Positions 35,072 to 44,591 are shown, counted from the first letter of the stretch. The stretch is 64,000 bases of DNA from Paracraurococcus lichenis (GCF_030657435.1 NZ_JAUTWS010000003.1:186001-250000), one strand, 5' to 3'. The notes: generated by a model from the sequence alone, not told the origin. Translations and numbers: made by a program.

Positions 35072-38000
35072 ATGGCCCGTCCGCACCTCCTCGATGCCCT
35101 CCGCGACCGCGTGCTGCTCTGCGACGGCGGCATGGGCAGCCGCGTGCAGGCGCTGACCCTCGACATCGACAAGGACTACTGGGGCAAGGAGAACTGCACG
35201 GAGGTGCTGAACCTCTCCCGCCCCGACCTGGTGCGGGAGATCCACCGCGGCTACTACGAGGCCGGCGCCGACATGGTGCTGACCAACAGCTTCGGCGGTT
35301 CCCCGGTCACGCTCGGGGAGTTCGAGCTCGAGGGCCGCGCCTTCGAGATCAACAGGCTCTCGGGCGAGCTGGCGCGCGAGGCGGCGGAGAGCTTCTCGGA
35401 TTCCCGCGACCGCTGGGTCATCGGCGATATCGGTCCCGGCACCAAGCTGCCCTCGCTCGGCCATATCGAGTATGACCGGCTGCAGGCGGCGCTGGAGGAA
35501 CAGTGCCGCGGCCTCATCGCCGGCGGCGTGGACGCGCTGCTGACCGAGACCAACCAGGACACGCTCTACATCAAGGCCGCCGTCAATGCGGCGAAGGCCG
35601 CGATCCGCGCGGGCGGCCGCGACATCCCGATCTTCGTCCAGGTGACGGTGGAGACCACCGGCACGCTGCTGGTCGGCCCGGACATCCACGCCGCCTCGAC
35701 CGTCGTCCATGCCCTCGACGTGCCGCTGATCGGCCTGAATTGCGCGACGGGCCCGCAGGAGATGGCGGAGCATGTCCGCTTCCTCAGCCAGAACTGGCCC
35801 GGCCTGATCAGCGTGCAGCCCAATGCCGGGCTGCCGGAGCTGGTGGACGGCAAGACCCACTACCCCCTCGGCGCCGAGGAGATGGCGGTGTGGATGGAGC
35901 GCTTCGTCCGCGAGGACGGGGTGAACCTGATCGGCGGCTGCTGCGGCACCTCCACCCCGCATATCGCGGCGCTGGACGCCATGCTGCGGCGGCACGGCGA
36001 ATGGCGGCCGGCGCCGGTTGCCCGGAAGTACCACTGGGTGCCCTCCGTCGCCTCGCTCTATGGCGCGGTCTCGCTGCGGCAGGAGAACGCCTATTTCTCC
36101 ATCGGCGAGCGCTGCAACGCCAACGGCTCCAAGGCCTGGCGGGAGCGGCAGGCGACGCATGACTGGGACGGCTGCGTCGCCATGGGCCGCGAGCAGGTCG
36201 GCGAAGGCTCGAACAGCCTCGATATCTGCACCGCCTTCGTCGGCCGCGATGAGATGGCCGAGATGAGCGAGGTCATCAGGCGCTTCACCTCCAGCGTGAA
36301 TGCGCCGCTGGTGATCGATTCGACCGAGACGCCGGTGATCGAGGCCGCGCTGAAGCTGCATGGCGGCAAGTCCATCATCAACTCGATCAATTTCGAGGAT
36401 GGCGAGGGCCATGCGCAGGACCGGCTGGTGCTGGCGAAGAAGTTCGGCGCCGCCGTCATCGCGCTGACGATCGACGAGGTCGGCATGGCGAAGACCGCCG
36501 AGGACAAGCTGCGGATCGCCCGCCGCCTGGTGGACTTCGCCTGCAACAAGCACGGCCTGCCGCAGAGCGACCTGCTGATCGACCCGCTGACCTTCACCAT
36601 CGCCACGGGCAACGAGGACGACCGCAAGCTCGGCCAATGGACGCTGGAGGGGATCCGGATGATCCGGGAGGAATTCCCGGACATCCAGATCATTCTCGGC
36701 CTGTCCAACATCAGCTTCGGCCTGAACCCCGCAGCGCGGCACGTGCTGAACAGCGTCTTCCTCGACCATGCCGTGAAGGCCGGCATGACGGGGGCGATCG
36801 TGCATGTCTCCAAGATCAAGCCGCTGCACCAGATCCCGGCCGAGGAGGTGCAGGTCGCCGAGGACCTGATCTTCGACCGCAGGCGGGAGGGCTACGACCC
36901 GCTTCAGCGCATGCTGGAGCTGTTTGCCGGCCGCAAGGCCGCCGACACGGCCGCCAAGAAGAAGGCGGAGACGGTCGAGGGGCGGCTGAAGGACCGGATC
37001 GTCGACGGCGACCGCAAGGGGCTGGACGCGGAGCTGCAGGACGCGCTCGACAAGGGGATCGCGCCGCTCTCCATCATCAACGACATCCTGCTCGACGGGA
37101 TGAAGGTGGTGGGCGAGCTCTTCGGCGCGGGCAAGATGCAGCTTCCCTTCGTGCTGCAGAGCGCGGAGACGATGAAGGCCGCCGTCGCCTATCTCGAGCC
37201 CTTCATGGAGAAGCTGGAGGGGCAGGAGAAGGGCACCATTGTGCTGGCGACCGTCAAGGGCGACGTGCACGACATCGGCAAGAACCTGGTCGACATCATC
37301 CTCACCAACAACGGCTACCGGGTGGTCAACCTCGGCATCAAGGTGCCGCTGGCCGACATGGTCGCCGCCGCGCGCGAGCACAAGGCGCATGCCATCGGCA
37401 TGTCCGGCCTGCTGGTGAAGTCCACCGTCGTCATGCGCGAGAACCTCGAGGAGATGTCGCGCATCGGCCTCGACGTGCCCGTCCTCCTCGGCGGCGCCGC
37501 GCTGACGCGGAACTACGTGGAGGACGACTGCGTCCGCGCCTATGCCCATGGGGAGACCACGGGCCGCGTCGCCTATGCGCGGGATGCCTTCGACGGCCTG
37601 CACCTGATGGACAAGGTGACGGGCAACGGCTTCGACGACTACCTCGCCGCCATCCAGCAGAAGCGCAAGGGCAAGTCGCGGAACGAGAGCCGCACCCTGG
37701 GCCAGGCCGATCCGCGCGGCTTTGCCCCGGTGGACGTGAACTACGCCCAAGGACGCCGGCGGCGGATGACGGAGGGCGAGCCGATCCCCGACCCGCCCTT
37801 CTGGGGTGCCCGGGTGATCGAGGCGGCGCCCAAGGCCGTGGTGCCCTTCATCAACGAGCGCAGCCTCTATCAATTCCAGTGGGGCTTCCGGAAGCAGGGC
37901 CGCAGCCTGGAGGACTTCCTCGGCTGGGCGAAGCAGGAACTGCGCCCGGTGCTGAAGCGCATGCTGGCGCTGGCGGAGGCGCAGGACATCCTCCGGCCGC

Positions 38001-38578
38001 AGGCGATCTACGGCTATTGGAAATGCGCGGGGCAGGGCAACGACCTGGTCCTCTTCGAGGAGGACGGGGTGACGGAGGCCTGCCGCTTCACCCTGCCGCG
38101 CCAGCCGAAGCAGGATGGCGAGTGCATCGCCGACTTCGTCCGCGACATCGAGGACGGGCCGGCGAACCGCGACGTCATCGGCCTGCAGGTCGTCACCGTC
38201 GGCCAGAAGGCCAGCGACATGGCGCGCGACTGGTTCGAGGACAACCGCTACCAGGACTACCTCTACCTGCACGGCCTGTCGGTCGAGATGGCGGAGGCGA
38301 TGGCGGAATACGTCCACAAGCGCATCCGCGCGGAATGGGGCTTCGCCCAGCACGACGACCGCGACATGGAGAAGATGCTGAGCCAGGGCTATCGCGGCGG
38401 CCGCTACAGCTTCGGCTACCCGGCCTGCCCGCGACTCGAGGACCAGGAGCCGCTGCTGCGGCTGCTGCAGGCCGAGAGGATCGGCGTCTCCATCAGCGAT
38501 GAGTGGCAGTTGCATCCGGAGCAATCGACCAGCGCGATCGTGCTGCACCACCCCAGGGCGAAATATTTCTCCGTCTGA
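35072..38578 (+). CDS. metH: Cobalamin-dependent methionine synthase MetH
   Basis: 1168-residue enzyme that transfers a methyl group from 5-methyltetrahydrofolate to homocysteine through cobalamin. All four modules are present. The homocysteine domain (about 1-330) has zinc cysteines in GLNCATGP and GGCCGTS. The pterin domain is at about 350-610. The B12 module (about 640-870) has DVHDIGKN (about 731-738), whose histidine binds cobalt. The C-terminal SAM reactivation domain contains RPQAIYGYWKCAGQGNDL and ends RAKYFSV. It follows the ArsR-methyltransferase gene by 19 bp, so that protein probably regulates it; there is no room for a cobalamin riboswitch between them. Confidence 0.97.
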   Translation: MARPHLLDALRDRVLLCDGGMGSRVQALTLDIDKDYWGKENCTEVLNLSRPDLVREIHRGYYEAGADMVLTNSFGGSPVTLGEFELEGRAFEINRLSGELAREAAESFSDSRDRWVIGDIGPGTKLPSLGHIEYDRLQAALEEQCRGLIAGGVDALLTETNQDTLYIKAAVNAAKAAIRAGGRDIPIFVQVTVETTGTLLVGPDIHAASTVVHALDVPLIGLNCATGPQEMAEHVRFLSQNWPGLISVQPNAGLPELVDGKTHYPLGAEEMAVWMERFVREDGVNLIGGCCGTSTPHIAALDAMLRRHGEWRPAPVARKYHWVPSVASLYGAVSLRQENAYFSIGERCNANGSKAWRERQATHDWDGCVAMGREQVGEGSNSLDICTAFVGRDEMAEMSEVIRRFTSSVNAPLVIDSTETPVIEAALKLHGGKSIINSINFEDGEGHAQDRLVLAKKFGAAVIALTIDEVGMAKTAEDKLRIARRLVDFACNKHGLPQSDLLIDPLTFTIATGNEDDRKLGQWTLEGIRMIREEFPDIQIILGLSNISFGLNPAARHVLNSVFLDHAVKAGMTGAIVHVSKIKPLHQIPAEEVQVAEDLIFDRRREGYDPLQRMLELFAGRKAADTAAKKKAETVEGRLKDRIVDGDRKGLDAELQDALDKGIAPLSIINDILLDGMKVVGELFGAGKMQLPFVLQSAETMKAAVAYLEPFMEKLEGQEKGTIVLATVKGDVHDIGKNLVDIILTNNGYRVVNLGIKVPLADMVAAAREHKAHAIGMSGLLVKSTVVMRENLEEMSRIGLDVPVLLGGAALTRNYVEDDCVRAYAHGETTGRVAYARDAFDGLHLMDKVTGNGFDDYLAAIQQKRKGKSRNESRTLGQADPRGFAPVDVNYAQGRRRRMTEGEPIPDPPFWGARVIEAAPKAVVPFINERSLYQFQWGFRKQGRSLEDFLGWAKQELRPVLKRMLALAEAQDILRPQAIYGYWKCAGQGNDLVLFEEDGVTEACRFTLPRQPKQDGECIADFVRDIEDGPANRDVIGLQVVTVGQKASDMARDWFEDNRYQDYLYLHGLSVEMAEAMAEYVHKRIRAEWGFAQHDDRDMEKMLSQGYRGGRYSFGYPACPRLEDQEPLLRLLQAERIGVSISDEWQLHPEQSTSAIVLHHPRAKYFSV

Positions 38579-38742
38579 TCGTCCTTGCCGTCCGGGGATG
38601 GCCGGGGCCGCCGGCCCTGCGGGGTCTGACGAATCCTTCAGGTCCCGCAAAGGCTTTCGGCAAGGCCGCAGCGTCTGTCATGCTCCTGCCGGATTTGGCA
38701 GGGTGAGTGGCCGCGCTCCGGGCGCCGGCAGGAGGCAGGATC

Positions 38743-39411
38743 ATGGCAAGTCGCACCCGCCGGCGCGGGGCGTGGCGCAAGACACTGACGTCCCTCTCCC
38801 GCCGCAAGGATCGGGCGGCGGAGATCGGGCCGGGCGTGCAGGTCGGGATGCTGACCGTCGAGCATGAGGGCGACCCCTATGAATGGCGCGGCCGCTTCTC
38901 CCGCCGCCGCTGGGTCTGCACCTGCGAGTGCGGCGGGACGACGGAGGTGCGCGAGGACCGGCTGAAGAACGGCAGCACCCGGAGCTGCGGCTGCGTCCGC
39001 GTATCGGTGGCGCGGGACCGGCTGACGCGCCATGGCGGGCGCTCCAACGGCCATGCCACGCCGGAATACTGGGCCTGGCAGTCGCTGCTGCACCGCATGG
39101 ACGACGTGAAGGTCTGCCGCCGCTGGCGCGCGGGCGGCGGCAAGGGCTTCGCCGCCTTCCTCGAGGATGTCGGCCGGCGGCCCACGCCGGACCATAGGCT
39201 GACCCGGCCCGATCCGCGCCGCGCCTTCGGCCCCGGCAATGCCGTCTGGGCGACCGAGGTGCAGCGCCGCGGCGTGCCCCGCCGGCTGATCCCCTGGCGC
39301 GGCCGGGAGATCACGCTGCACGAGGCCGCCGAGCGCACCGGCGTCCCCTATGCGCGGCTCTGCAAGCGGTTGGAGCGCGGCTGGCCGGTCGAGGAGGCGC
39401 TGCGGAACTGA
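38743..39411 (+). CDS. Phage-like zinc-ribbon protein with C-terminal helix-turn-helix
   Basis: 222-residue basic protein. The middle has a CTCECG ... SCGC zinc ribbon (about 62-88, spaced by LKNGSTR) followed by HGGRSNGHATPEYWAWQSLL, CRRW, and FLEDVGRRPTPDHRLTR with PGNAVWAT. This pattern is well known in phage-encoded HNH/AP2-associated proteins, but the usual YGGRGI step between the tryptophan helix and CxRW is missing. The C terminus (ITLHEAAERTGVPYARLCKR) looks like a DNA-binding helix-turn-helix. It stands alone, with no phage genes around it, so it may be a domesticated leftover. Function unknown. The start at 38743 follows GGAGGCAGGATC. Confidence 0.65.
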   Translation: MASRTRRRGAWRKTLTSLSRRKDRAAEIGPGVQVGMLTVEHEGDPYEWRGRFSRRRWVCTCECGGTTEVREDRLKNGSTRSCGCVRVSVARDRLTRHGGRSNGHATPEYWAWQSLLHRMDDVKVCRRWRAGGGKGFAAFLEDVGRRPTPDHRLTRPDPRRAFGPGNAVWATEVQRRGVPRRLIPWRGREITLHEAAERTGVPYARLCKRLERGWPVEEALRN

Positions 39412-39529
39412 GGGCGGGCGATCGCCCGATCGTACTCTCGTGGCCTGGCCGACATGCGATGAGGGCCAGGCCGGTCGGGCGGAGGCGTGCCCGGTGTCAC
39501 GGCCGGAGCGCGAAGCCCGAACGGTCTGC

Positions 39530-39733
39530 TCAGCTTCCCTTGTTGGCGCGCGCGGCGGTGCTGCCGCGGGGGAAGTCGGGATCCGCGCCGGTGTAGTAGG
39601 GCGCGTTCAAGCCCCGCTCCGAGGTGAGCTCGGCGGCCGCCGGGTCCGTTACGGAGGATGCCGGCTGGGCAGCGCAGCCTGCCAGGCCGATCAGGGCCGG
39701 CGCGAGGCAGAGGCGGAGCACGCGTTCGAGCAT
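39530..39733 (-). CDS. Small lipoprotein
   Basis: 67-residue protein with a short lipoprotein signal: MLERVLRLCLAPALIGLAGC, where LAGC is a lipobox and the cysteine would be lipidated. The mature part is only about 48 residues, polar and probably disordered (YYTGADPDFPRGS). No family is recognised. The start at 39733 is chosen over one five codons upstream because it gives a normal signal. It lies downstream of prpF on the same strand, across about 120 bp. Confidence 0.65.
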   Translation of the reverse strand: MLERVLRLCLAPALIGLAGCAAQPASSVTDPAAAELTSERGLNAPYYTGADPDFPRGSTAARANKGS

Positions 39734-39852
39734 CGATGGGTCTCCCATGGCGCTGGCGCCGCTGGTGAGGTCCCGGCGCCTCGTCAGCGCTCCTGCCCGG
39801 GCTTGGTTCGCACTACGCTTTCCCCATCATTCGTCCACGCGGCCGCAGACCG

Positions 39853-40989
39853 TCAGCCGGGCAGCGCGACCTGCCCCTGCATGAGCCGCCGCGCGGTGCG
39901 GAAGACCACCGCGCTGTCGGCGTGCCAGCCCGCATTGTCCTGTCGCACCTCCGCGCCGACGGTCAGGGTGCCGGAGGGATGCGCGACGCGGATCTCCTCC
40001 GGCCGCTCCCCCTGCCTCGCCAGGGCCTGCGGGATGCTGCCCTCGATGCGGCAGGCGACGGCGAGGCCCATGGCGCCGGTCATCGGCACGGCGCGGTGCG
40101 GCCGCTCCATCGACAGCATGCGGATGGTGACGTCATGGCCGGCCGGGTCCAGCGCCGCGCCGTCCAGGGTGCGGGCGGCGGTCGGGCCGGCGACCAGCGC
40201 GACGCGCGGATTGGCCAGGCTCACGGCCTCCTCCGTCGCGGCGAGGCCCATGGCGACGCCGGCGATGCGGCGGATGCGGTCGAGCAGCGCCATCAGGTCG
40301 GCGCGCGCCTCGATGGCATCGGGCGGTTCCGCGCCGGTCAGGCCGAGGTCGCGCGCATCGACGAAGACCGCGGGGTTGGCGGCATCCACCAGGCTCGCGC
40401 GCAGCGGTCCGAAGCCGGGGATGTCGAGGGTGTCCACCGGATTGCCGGTGGGCAGCAGCGCCGCGCATTGGGAGCCACCGGGTGAGAGGAAGTCCAGCCG
40501 GATGCGCGCGCCCGTGCCGGCGACGCCGGCGATGGCGAAATCGCCCCGCACCTCGGCGCGGCCGCCGCGCACCGGGAAGCGGGCATGGATGAGCTTCTTC
40601 GTGTTCACCTGGTGGATGCGCACCAGTGCCTCGCCATCCGCGACCCGCACCAGCCCTTCGTCCACCGCGAAGGGGCCGACGGCGGCGGAGAGGTTGCCGC
40701 AATTGCCCTTCCAGTCCACGACAGGCCGGTCCACCGAGACCTGGGCGAAGGTATAGTCCACATCCGCCTCGGGGTGGCTCGGCGGGCCGATCAGCACCGC
40801 CTTGGAGAGGGAGGAGATGCCGCCCCCCATGCCGTCGAGTTGCCGCCCATAGGGGTCCGGGCTGCCGAGCACGCCGAGCAGGATCGGGTCGATGGCGGCG
40901 CGGTCGGCCGGCAGGTCCTTCTGGTGGAAGAACACGCCCTTGGAGGAGCCGCCGCGCATGAAGACGGCGGGAATGAAGACCTGTGTCAT
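39853..40989 (-). CDS. prpF: PrpF-family isomerase (4-oxalomesaconate tautomerase-like)
   Basis: 378-residue protein of the PrpF group within the diaminopimelate epimerase fold. It opens with the family signature VFMRGGSSKGVFFH, then LDGMGGGISSLSK and GNCGNLSAAVGPFA (the catalytic cysteine position), and later GVAMGLAATEEAV. Members isomerise double bonds in aconitate-type or oxalomesaconate substrates, in propionate or gallate breakdown. It is 22 bp downstream of the molybdenum hydroxylase large-subunit gene and probably co-transcribed, which points to catabolism of an aromatic or heterocyclic compound. Confidence 0.88.
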   Translation of the reverse strand: MTQVFIPAVFMRGGSSKGVFFHQKDLPADRAAIDPILLGVLGSPDPYGRQLDGMGGGISSLSKAVLIGPPSHPEADVDYTFAQVSVDRPVVDWKGNCGNLSAAVGPFAVDEGLVRVADGEALVRIHQVNTKKLIHARFPVRGGRAEVRGDFAIAGVAGTGARIRLDFLSPGGSQCAALLPTGNPVDTLDIPGFGPLRASLVDAANPAVFVDARDLGLTGAEPPDAIEARADLMALLDRIRRIAGVAMGLAATEEAVSLANPRVALVAGPTAARTLDGAALDPAGHDVTIRMLSMERPHRAVPMTGAMGLAVACRIEGSIPQALARQGERPEEIRVAHPSGTLTVGAEVRQDNAGWHADSAVVFRTARRLMQGQVALPG

Positions 40990-41011
40990 TGCGCGCCTCC
41001 GGCACGACGGC

Positions 41012-43333
41012 TCATGCCGCCTTCTTCCCCTGTGTGGCCAGCACGCGCCAGACCTTCTCCGGCGTCACCGGCATGTCGATATGCCCGATCCCGAGCGCGT
41101 CGCAGATGGCCGAGACGATGGCCGGCGGCGCGCCGCAGGCCCCGCCCTCGCCGGCCCCCTTCACGCCGAGGTCGTTGTTGGGGCAGGGGACGACGTGGAA
41201 GCCGAGGTCGAAGGCGGGCGCATCGGCGGCGCGCGGCATGCAGTAGTCCTGGAAGGTGGCGGTCAGGAACTGGCCGCTCTCGGGGTCGTAGACCGCGTGT
41301 TCCAGCAGCGCCTGGCCGATGCCGGCCATGATGCCGCCATGGCTCTGGCCATGCACCAGCATGGGATTGATGACGTTGCCGACATCGTCCACGGCGCTGT
41401 AGCGGGCGATCTCGATCCGCCCCGTCTCCGGGTCGATCTCCACCTCCGCCACGTGGCAGCCATTGGGGAAGTTGCACTCGGTGCTGCGGGTATAGAGGAG
41501 CTGCTCGTCGAGCCCGGGCGCCTCGCCCTCGGGCGGCGCCTTGGCCAGCTCGATCACCTGCTGCCAGGTGGCCGTCAGGTCGGTGCCGGCGATGCGGAAG
41601 TGGCCGGAGTCGAACTCCACGTCCTCGACCGCGGCTTCCAGCAGGTGCGCCGCCAGGCGGCGGCCCTTGGCGATGACCAACTCCGAGGCGCGGGCGACGG
41701 CGACGCCGCCCATCTGGGAGGAGCGCGAGCCGCCGGTGCCGTTGCCCTTCTCGACCACCGCGGTGTCGCCCTGGATCAGCCGCACCGCGTCGAAGGGCAC
41801 GCCGAGCTTGTGGTGCAGGATCTGTGCATAGGCGGTCTCGTGCCCCTGGCCATGGCTGAAGGTGCCGACGGTGACGGCGACGCCGCCGTCCTCCTCGAAC
41901 CGCACCCGGGCCCATTCGCTGGGCTGGCCGCCCGAGGCCTCGATGAAATAGCCGAGGCCGATGCCGCGCAGCCTGCCGCGCCGCGCCGCCTCCCGCTGGC
42001 GCGCCGGGAAGCCGGCCCAGTCCGCCAGCGCCAACGCTTTGTCCTGCGTCTCGGCAAAGAGGCCGCTGTCGATCGCATTGCCGACCACGTTGATATAGGG
42101 GATCTGCGCCGGCCTGATGTAGTTGCGGCGCCTGATCTCGTCGCGGCCGATGCCGAAGGCAGCGGCGCCGAGATCGTAGAGGCGCTCGAGCACATAGGCC
42201 TGCTCCGGCCGCCCGGCCCCGCGATAGGCATCGGTCGGCGTGGTATTGGTGAAGACGCAGCGCACCTGCGCGTTCAGCGCCTGGATGTCGTAGACCGTGC
42301 CCATGATGCGGGCGCCGGCGACGGTCGGCACGCGGGGCCCGAAATCCTGCAGGTAGGCGCCCATGGCGGCCGAGGTGCGGATCTTCACGCCCAAGGTCTT
42401 GCCTTGCTCGTCGAAGGCCATCTCCGCCCGGGTCACGTGGTCGCGGCCATGCGGGTCGCAGACGAAGGTCTCGCTCCGCCCGCTGGTCCACTTCACCGGC
42501 CGGCCGAGGCGCTTCGCGGCCCAGAGCACCATGCCGGACTCCGGAAAGATCTTGCCGCGCAGGCCGAAGCCGCCGCCGACATCCGGCGAGATGACCCGGA
42601 GCCTCTCCTTCGGCACCTTCAGGATCAGCCGCGCCAGGCCGTCCTGCACGCGGATCACGCCCTGGGTCGGGGAGTGCAGCGTGTAGCTGTCCGTCGCCGC
42701 GTCGTACTCGCCGATCGCGACGCGCGGCTCCATCGGGTTGCCGACCACGCGGTTGTTGACCAGTTCGAGGCTGACGGTCCTCGCGGCGCGGGCGAAGGCG
42801 GCCTCCGTCTCCGCCTCCCGCCCGCTGTCCCAGAGGACGCAGAGATTGCTCCCCGCCTCCTCCCAGATCACCGGCGCCCCGGGGTCGAGGGCGGCGCCGG
42901 TATCCGTCACGCTCGGCAGGATCTCGTAACCGACCTCGATCAACTCGGCCGCGTCCTGCGCCTGCGCGCGCGTCTCCGCCACCACCAGCGCCACCGGGTC
43001 GCCGACGAAGCGCACGCGCTCCGTCTGCAGGATCTGGCGCGGGGTGGAGAACAGCCTGGTGCCGCCCTTGCCCGGCACCTCGACCATGACCGGGAAATGC
43101 CCGATCCCGTCGGCGGTCGCGTCATGGCCCGTCAGCACCGCCAGCACGCCGGGCGCCGCCCGCGCCGCGCCGGTGTCGAAGGAGACGATCCGCGCATGGG
43201 CGTGCGGCGAGCGGAGGACGAAGGCATGCGCCTGTCCCTGCCGGTCGATGTCGTCGGTATAGGTGCCGCGCCCTGTCAGCAGCCGGACATCCTCCTTCCG
43301 CCGCACCGGCTGGCCGATCCCGAACTTGTCCAT
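41012..43333 (-). CDS. Molybdenum hydroxylase large subunit (xanthine dehydrogenase/form II CoxL family)
   Basis: 773-residue molybdopterin-binding subunit. It starts MDKFGIGQPVRRKEDVRLLTG, as in CoxL-like proteins, and has VGGGFGLRG, the AYRGAGRPEQAY active-site loop and the catalytic glutamate in GAGEGGACGAPPA. The loop is AYRGAGR and not the AYRCSFR of true CO dehydrogenase, so CO is not the expected substrate. Such enzymes hydroxylate aldehydes, purines or N-heterocycles. The FAD and [2Fe-2S] subunits that normally accompany it are not adjacent. It precedes prpF in an operon and is divergent from the acyl-CoA dehydrogenase genes. Confidence 0.9.
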   Translation of the reverse strand: MDKFGIGQPVRRKEDVRLLTGRGTYTDDIDRQGQAHAFVLRSPHAHARIVSFDTGAARAAPGVLAVLTGHDATADGIGHFPVMVEVPGKGGTRLFSTPRQILQTERVRFVGDPVALVVAETRAQAQDAAELIEVGYEILPSVTDTGAALDPGAPVIWEEAGSNLCVLWDSGREAETEAAFARAARTVSLELVNNRVVGNPMEPRVAIGEYDAATDSYTLHSPTQGVIRVQDGLARLILKVPKERLRVISPDVGGGFGLRGKIFPESGMVLWAAKRLGRPVKWTSGRSETFVCDPHGRDHVTRAEMAFDEQGKTLGVKIRTSAAMGAYLQDFGPRVPTVAGARIMGTVYDIQALNAQVRCVFTNTTPTDAYRGAGRPEQAYVLERLYDLGAAAFGIGRDEIRRRNYIRPAQIPYINVVGNAIDSGLFAETQDKALALADWAGFPARQREAARRGRLRGIGLGYFIEASGGQPSEWARVRFEEDGGVAVTVGTFSHGQGHETAYAQILHHKLGVPFDAVRLIQGDTAVVEKGNGTGGSRSSQMGGVAVARASELVIAKGRRLAAHLLEAAVEDVEFDSGHFRIAGTDLTATWQQVIELAKAPPEGEAPGLDEQLLYTRSTECNFPNGCHVAEVEIDPETGRIEIARYSAVDDVGNVINPMLVHGQSHGGIMAGIGQALLEHAVYDPESGQFLTATFQDYCMPRAADAPAFDLGFHVVPCPNNDLGVKGAGEGGACGAPPAIVSAICDALGIGHIDMPVTPEKVWRVLATQGKKAA

Positions 43334-43451
43334 GCATCCGTCCCCTCGCATCCCCGGCAGGAAACCCATCCCCACCGGCCCTGTCGAGGGGGGTGGCGCA
43401 ACCGGCCGGAATGCGCGAAGTCATGCGCAAACGGGCAGGAGGGAACGGGCC

Positions 43452-44591
43452 ATGACGGGCTTGCGCTTCGACTTGCGGGACATCCCGCCGGAGGCGGAAC
43501 GCCTGCGCGCCGAACTCCGCGCCTTCCTGGCCGAGGCCGGCCGCGACTGGTCCCCCATGGTCCGTGGCTATTCCTGGATGGGGTTCGACCGGGAATTCTC
43601 CCGCGAGGTCGGCAAGCGCGGCTGGATCGGCATGACCTGGCCGAAGGCCTATGGCGGCGGGGAGCGCACCGCGCTCGAGCGCTACGTGGTGCTGGAGGAG
43701 ATGCTGGCCGTCGGCGCCCCGGTCGGCGCCCACTGGATCGGCGACCGCCAATCCGGCCCCCTGATCCTGCGGCTGGGGACGGAGGAGCAGCGGCGCGAAT
43801 TCCTCCCCCGCATCGTCTCCGGCGAGCTTGCCTTCGCCATCGGCCTCTCGGAGCCCGACAGCGGCTCCGACCTCGCCAGCCTGCGGACCCGGGCGGAGAA
43901 GGTGCCGGGCGGCTGGCGGATCAATGGCCGCAAGGTCTGGACCACCAACGCGCATCGCTGCGACTTCATGATCGCCCTGCTGCGTACCGCCCCGGCGCCG
44001 GACCCCAAGGCGAAGCATCAGGGCCTCAGCCAGTTCCTGGTGGATTGCCGCGCCTCCGGCATCACCATCCGCCCCATCCTCGACCTGGTCGGGGAGGAAG
44101 GCTTCAACGAGATCACCTTCGACAACGTCTTCGTCCCGGACAGCCTGCTGGTCGGGAAGGAAGGCAATGGCTGGGAACAGGCGACGGCCGAACTGGCCTT
44201 CGAGCGCGCGGGGCCGGAGCGCTACCTGTCGTCGCTGCCGCTCCTGACCGCCGCGCTGGACGACCTGCGCGCCGAGCCCGCGGCGCCGGAAGCCGTGGGG
44301 CGGCTGCTCGCCCGCGCCGGCACCCTGCGGCAGATGTCCCTGGCCGTCGCCGGCATGCTGCAGGACGGCAAGACGCCCGCGCGCGAGGCCGCGCTCGTGA
44401 AGGATGCCGGCAACGACTACGAGCAGGCCCTGCCCGAGACCCTGCGCGACCTGTTCGACCCCGCCCGCACGCCGCCCGAGGTGCAGGAGATGCAGCGCAT
44501 CATGACCATGGTCGCCCGCAGCTACAGCCTGCGCGGCGGCACCCGTGAGATCCTGCGCGGCATCATCGCCCGCCAATTGGGGCTGCGCTGA
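43452..44591 (+). CDS. Acyl-CoA dehydrogenase
   Basis: 379-residue FAD-dependent dehydrogenase. It has the FAIGLSEPDSGSDLASLRT segment (FAD and substrate contact, about 135-153), the KVWTTNAH turn, DNVFVPDSLLVG, and ends YSLRGGTREILRGIIARQLG. It should introduce a double bond next to the thioester of an acyl-CoA. The next gene encodes a second, shorter dehydrogenase whose ATG overlaps this stop (TGATG), a pairing known for heteromeric enzymes acting on bulky acyl-CoAs. The start is decided by GGAGGGAACGGGCC. Confidence 0.92.
   Translation: MTGLRFDLRDIPPEAERLRAELRAFLAEAGRDWSPMVRGYSWMGFDREFSREVGKRGWIGMTWPKAYGGGERTALERYVVLEEMLAVGAPVGAHWIGDRQSGPLILRLGTEEQRREFLPRIVSGELAFAIGLSEPDSGSDLASLRTRAEKVPGGWRINGRKVWTTNAHRCDFMIALLRTAPAPDPKAKHQGLSQFLVDCRASGITIRPILDLVGEEGFNEITFDNVFVPDSLLVGKEGNGWEQATAELAFERAGPERYLSSLPLLTAALDDLRAEPAAPEAVGRLLARAGTLRQMSLAVAGMLQDGKTPAREAALVKDAGNDYEQALPETLRDLFDPARTPPEVQEMQRIMTMVARSYSLRGGTREILRGIIARQLGLR

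Noticed and set aside
34832-38650. Very long open frame (1272 codons) on the minus strand opposite metH
   Set aside because: It mirrors metH codon by codon in high-GC DNA, is His/Arg/Gly-rich and resembles no protein. metH on the plus strand has all its motifs.
41012-43333. Carbon monoxide dehydrogenase large subunit
   Set aside because: The active-site loop is AYRGAGR, not the AYRCSFR of true CO dehydrogenase, and the partner subunits are absent nearby.
40892-44548. Long plus-strand open frame (1218 codons) over prpF and the molybdenum hydroxylase gene
   Set aside because: Shadow frame; the minus-strand genes carry clear family motifs throughout.
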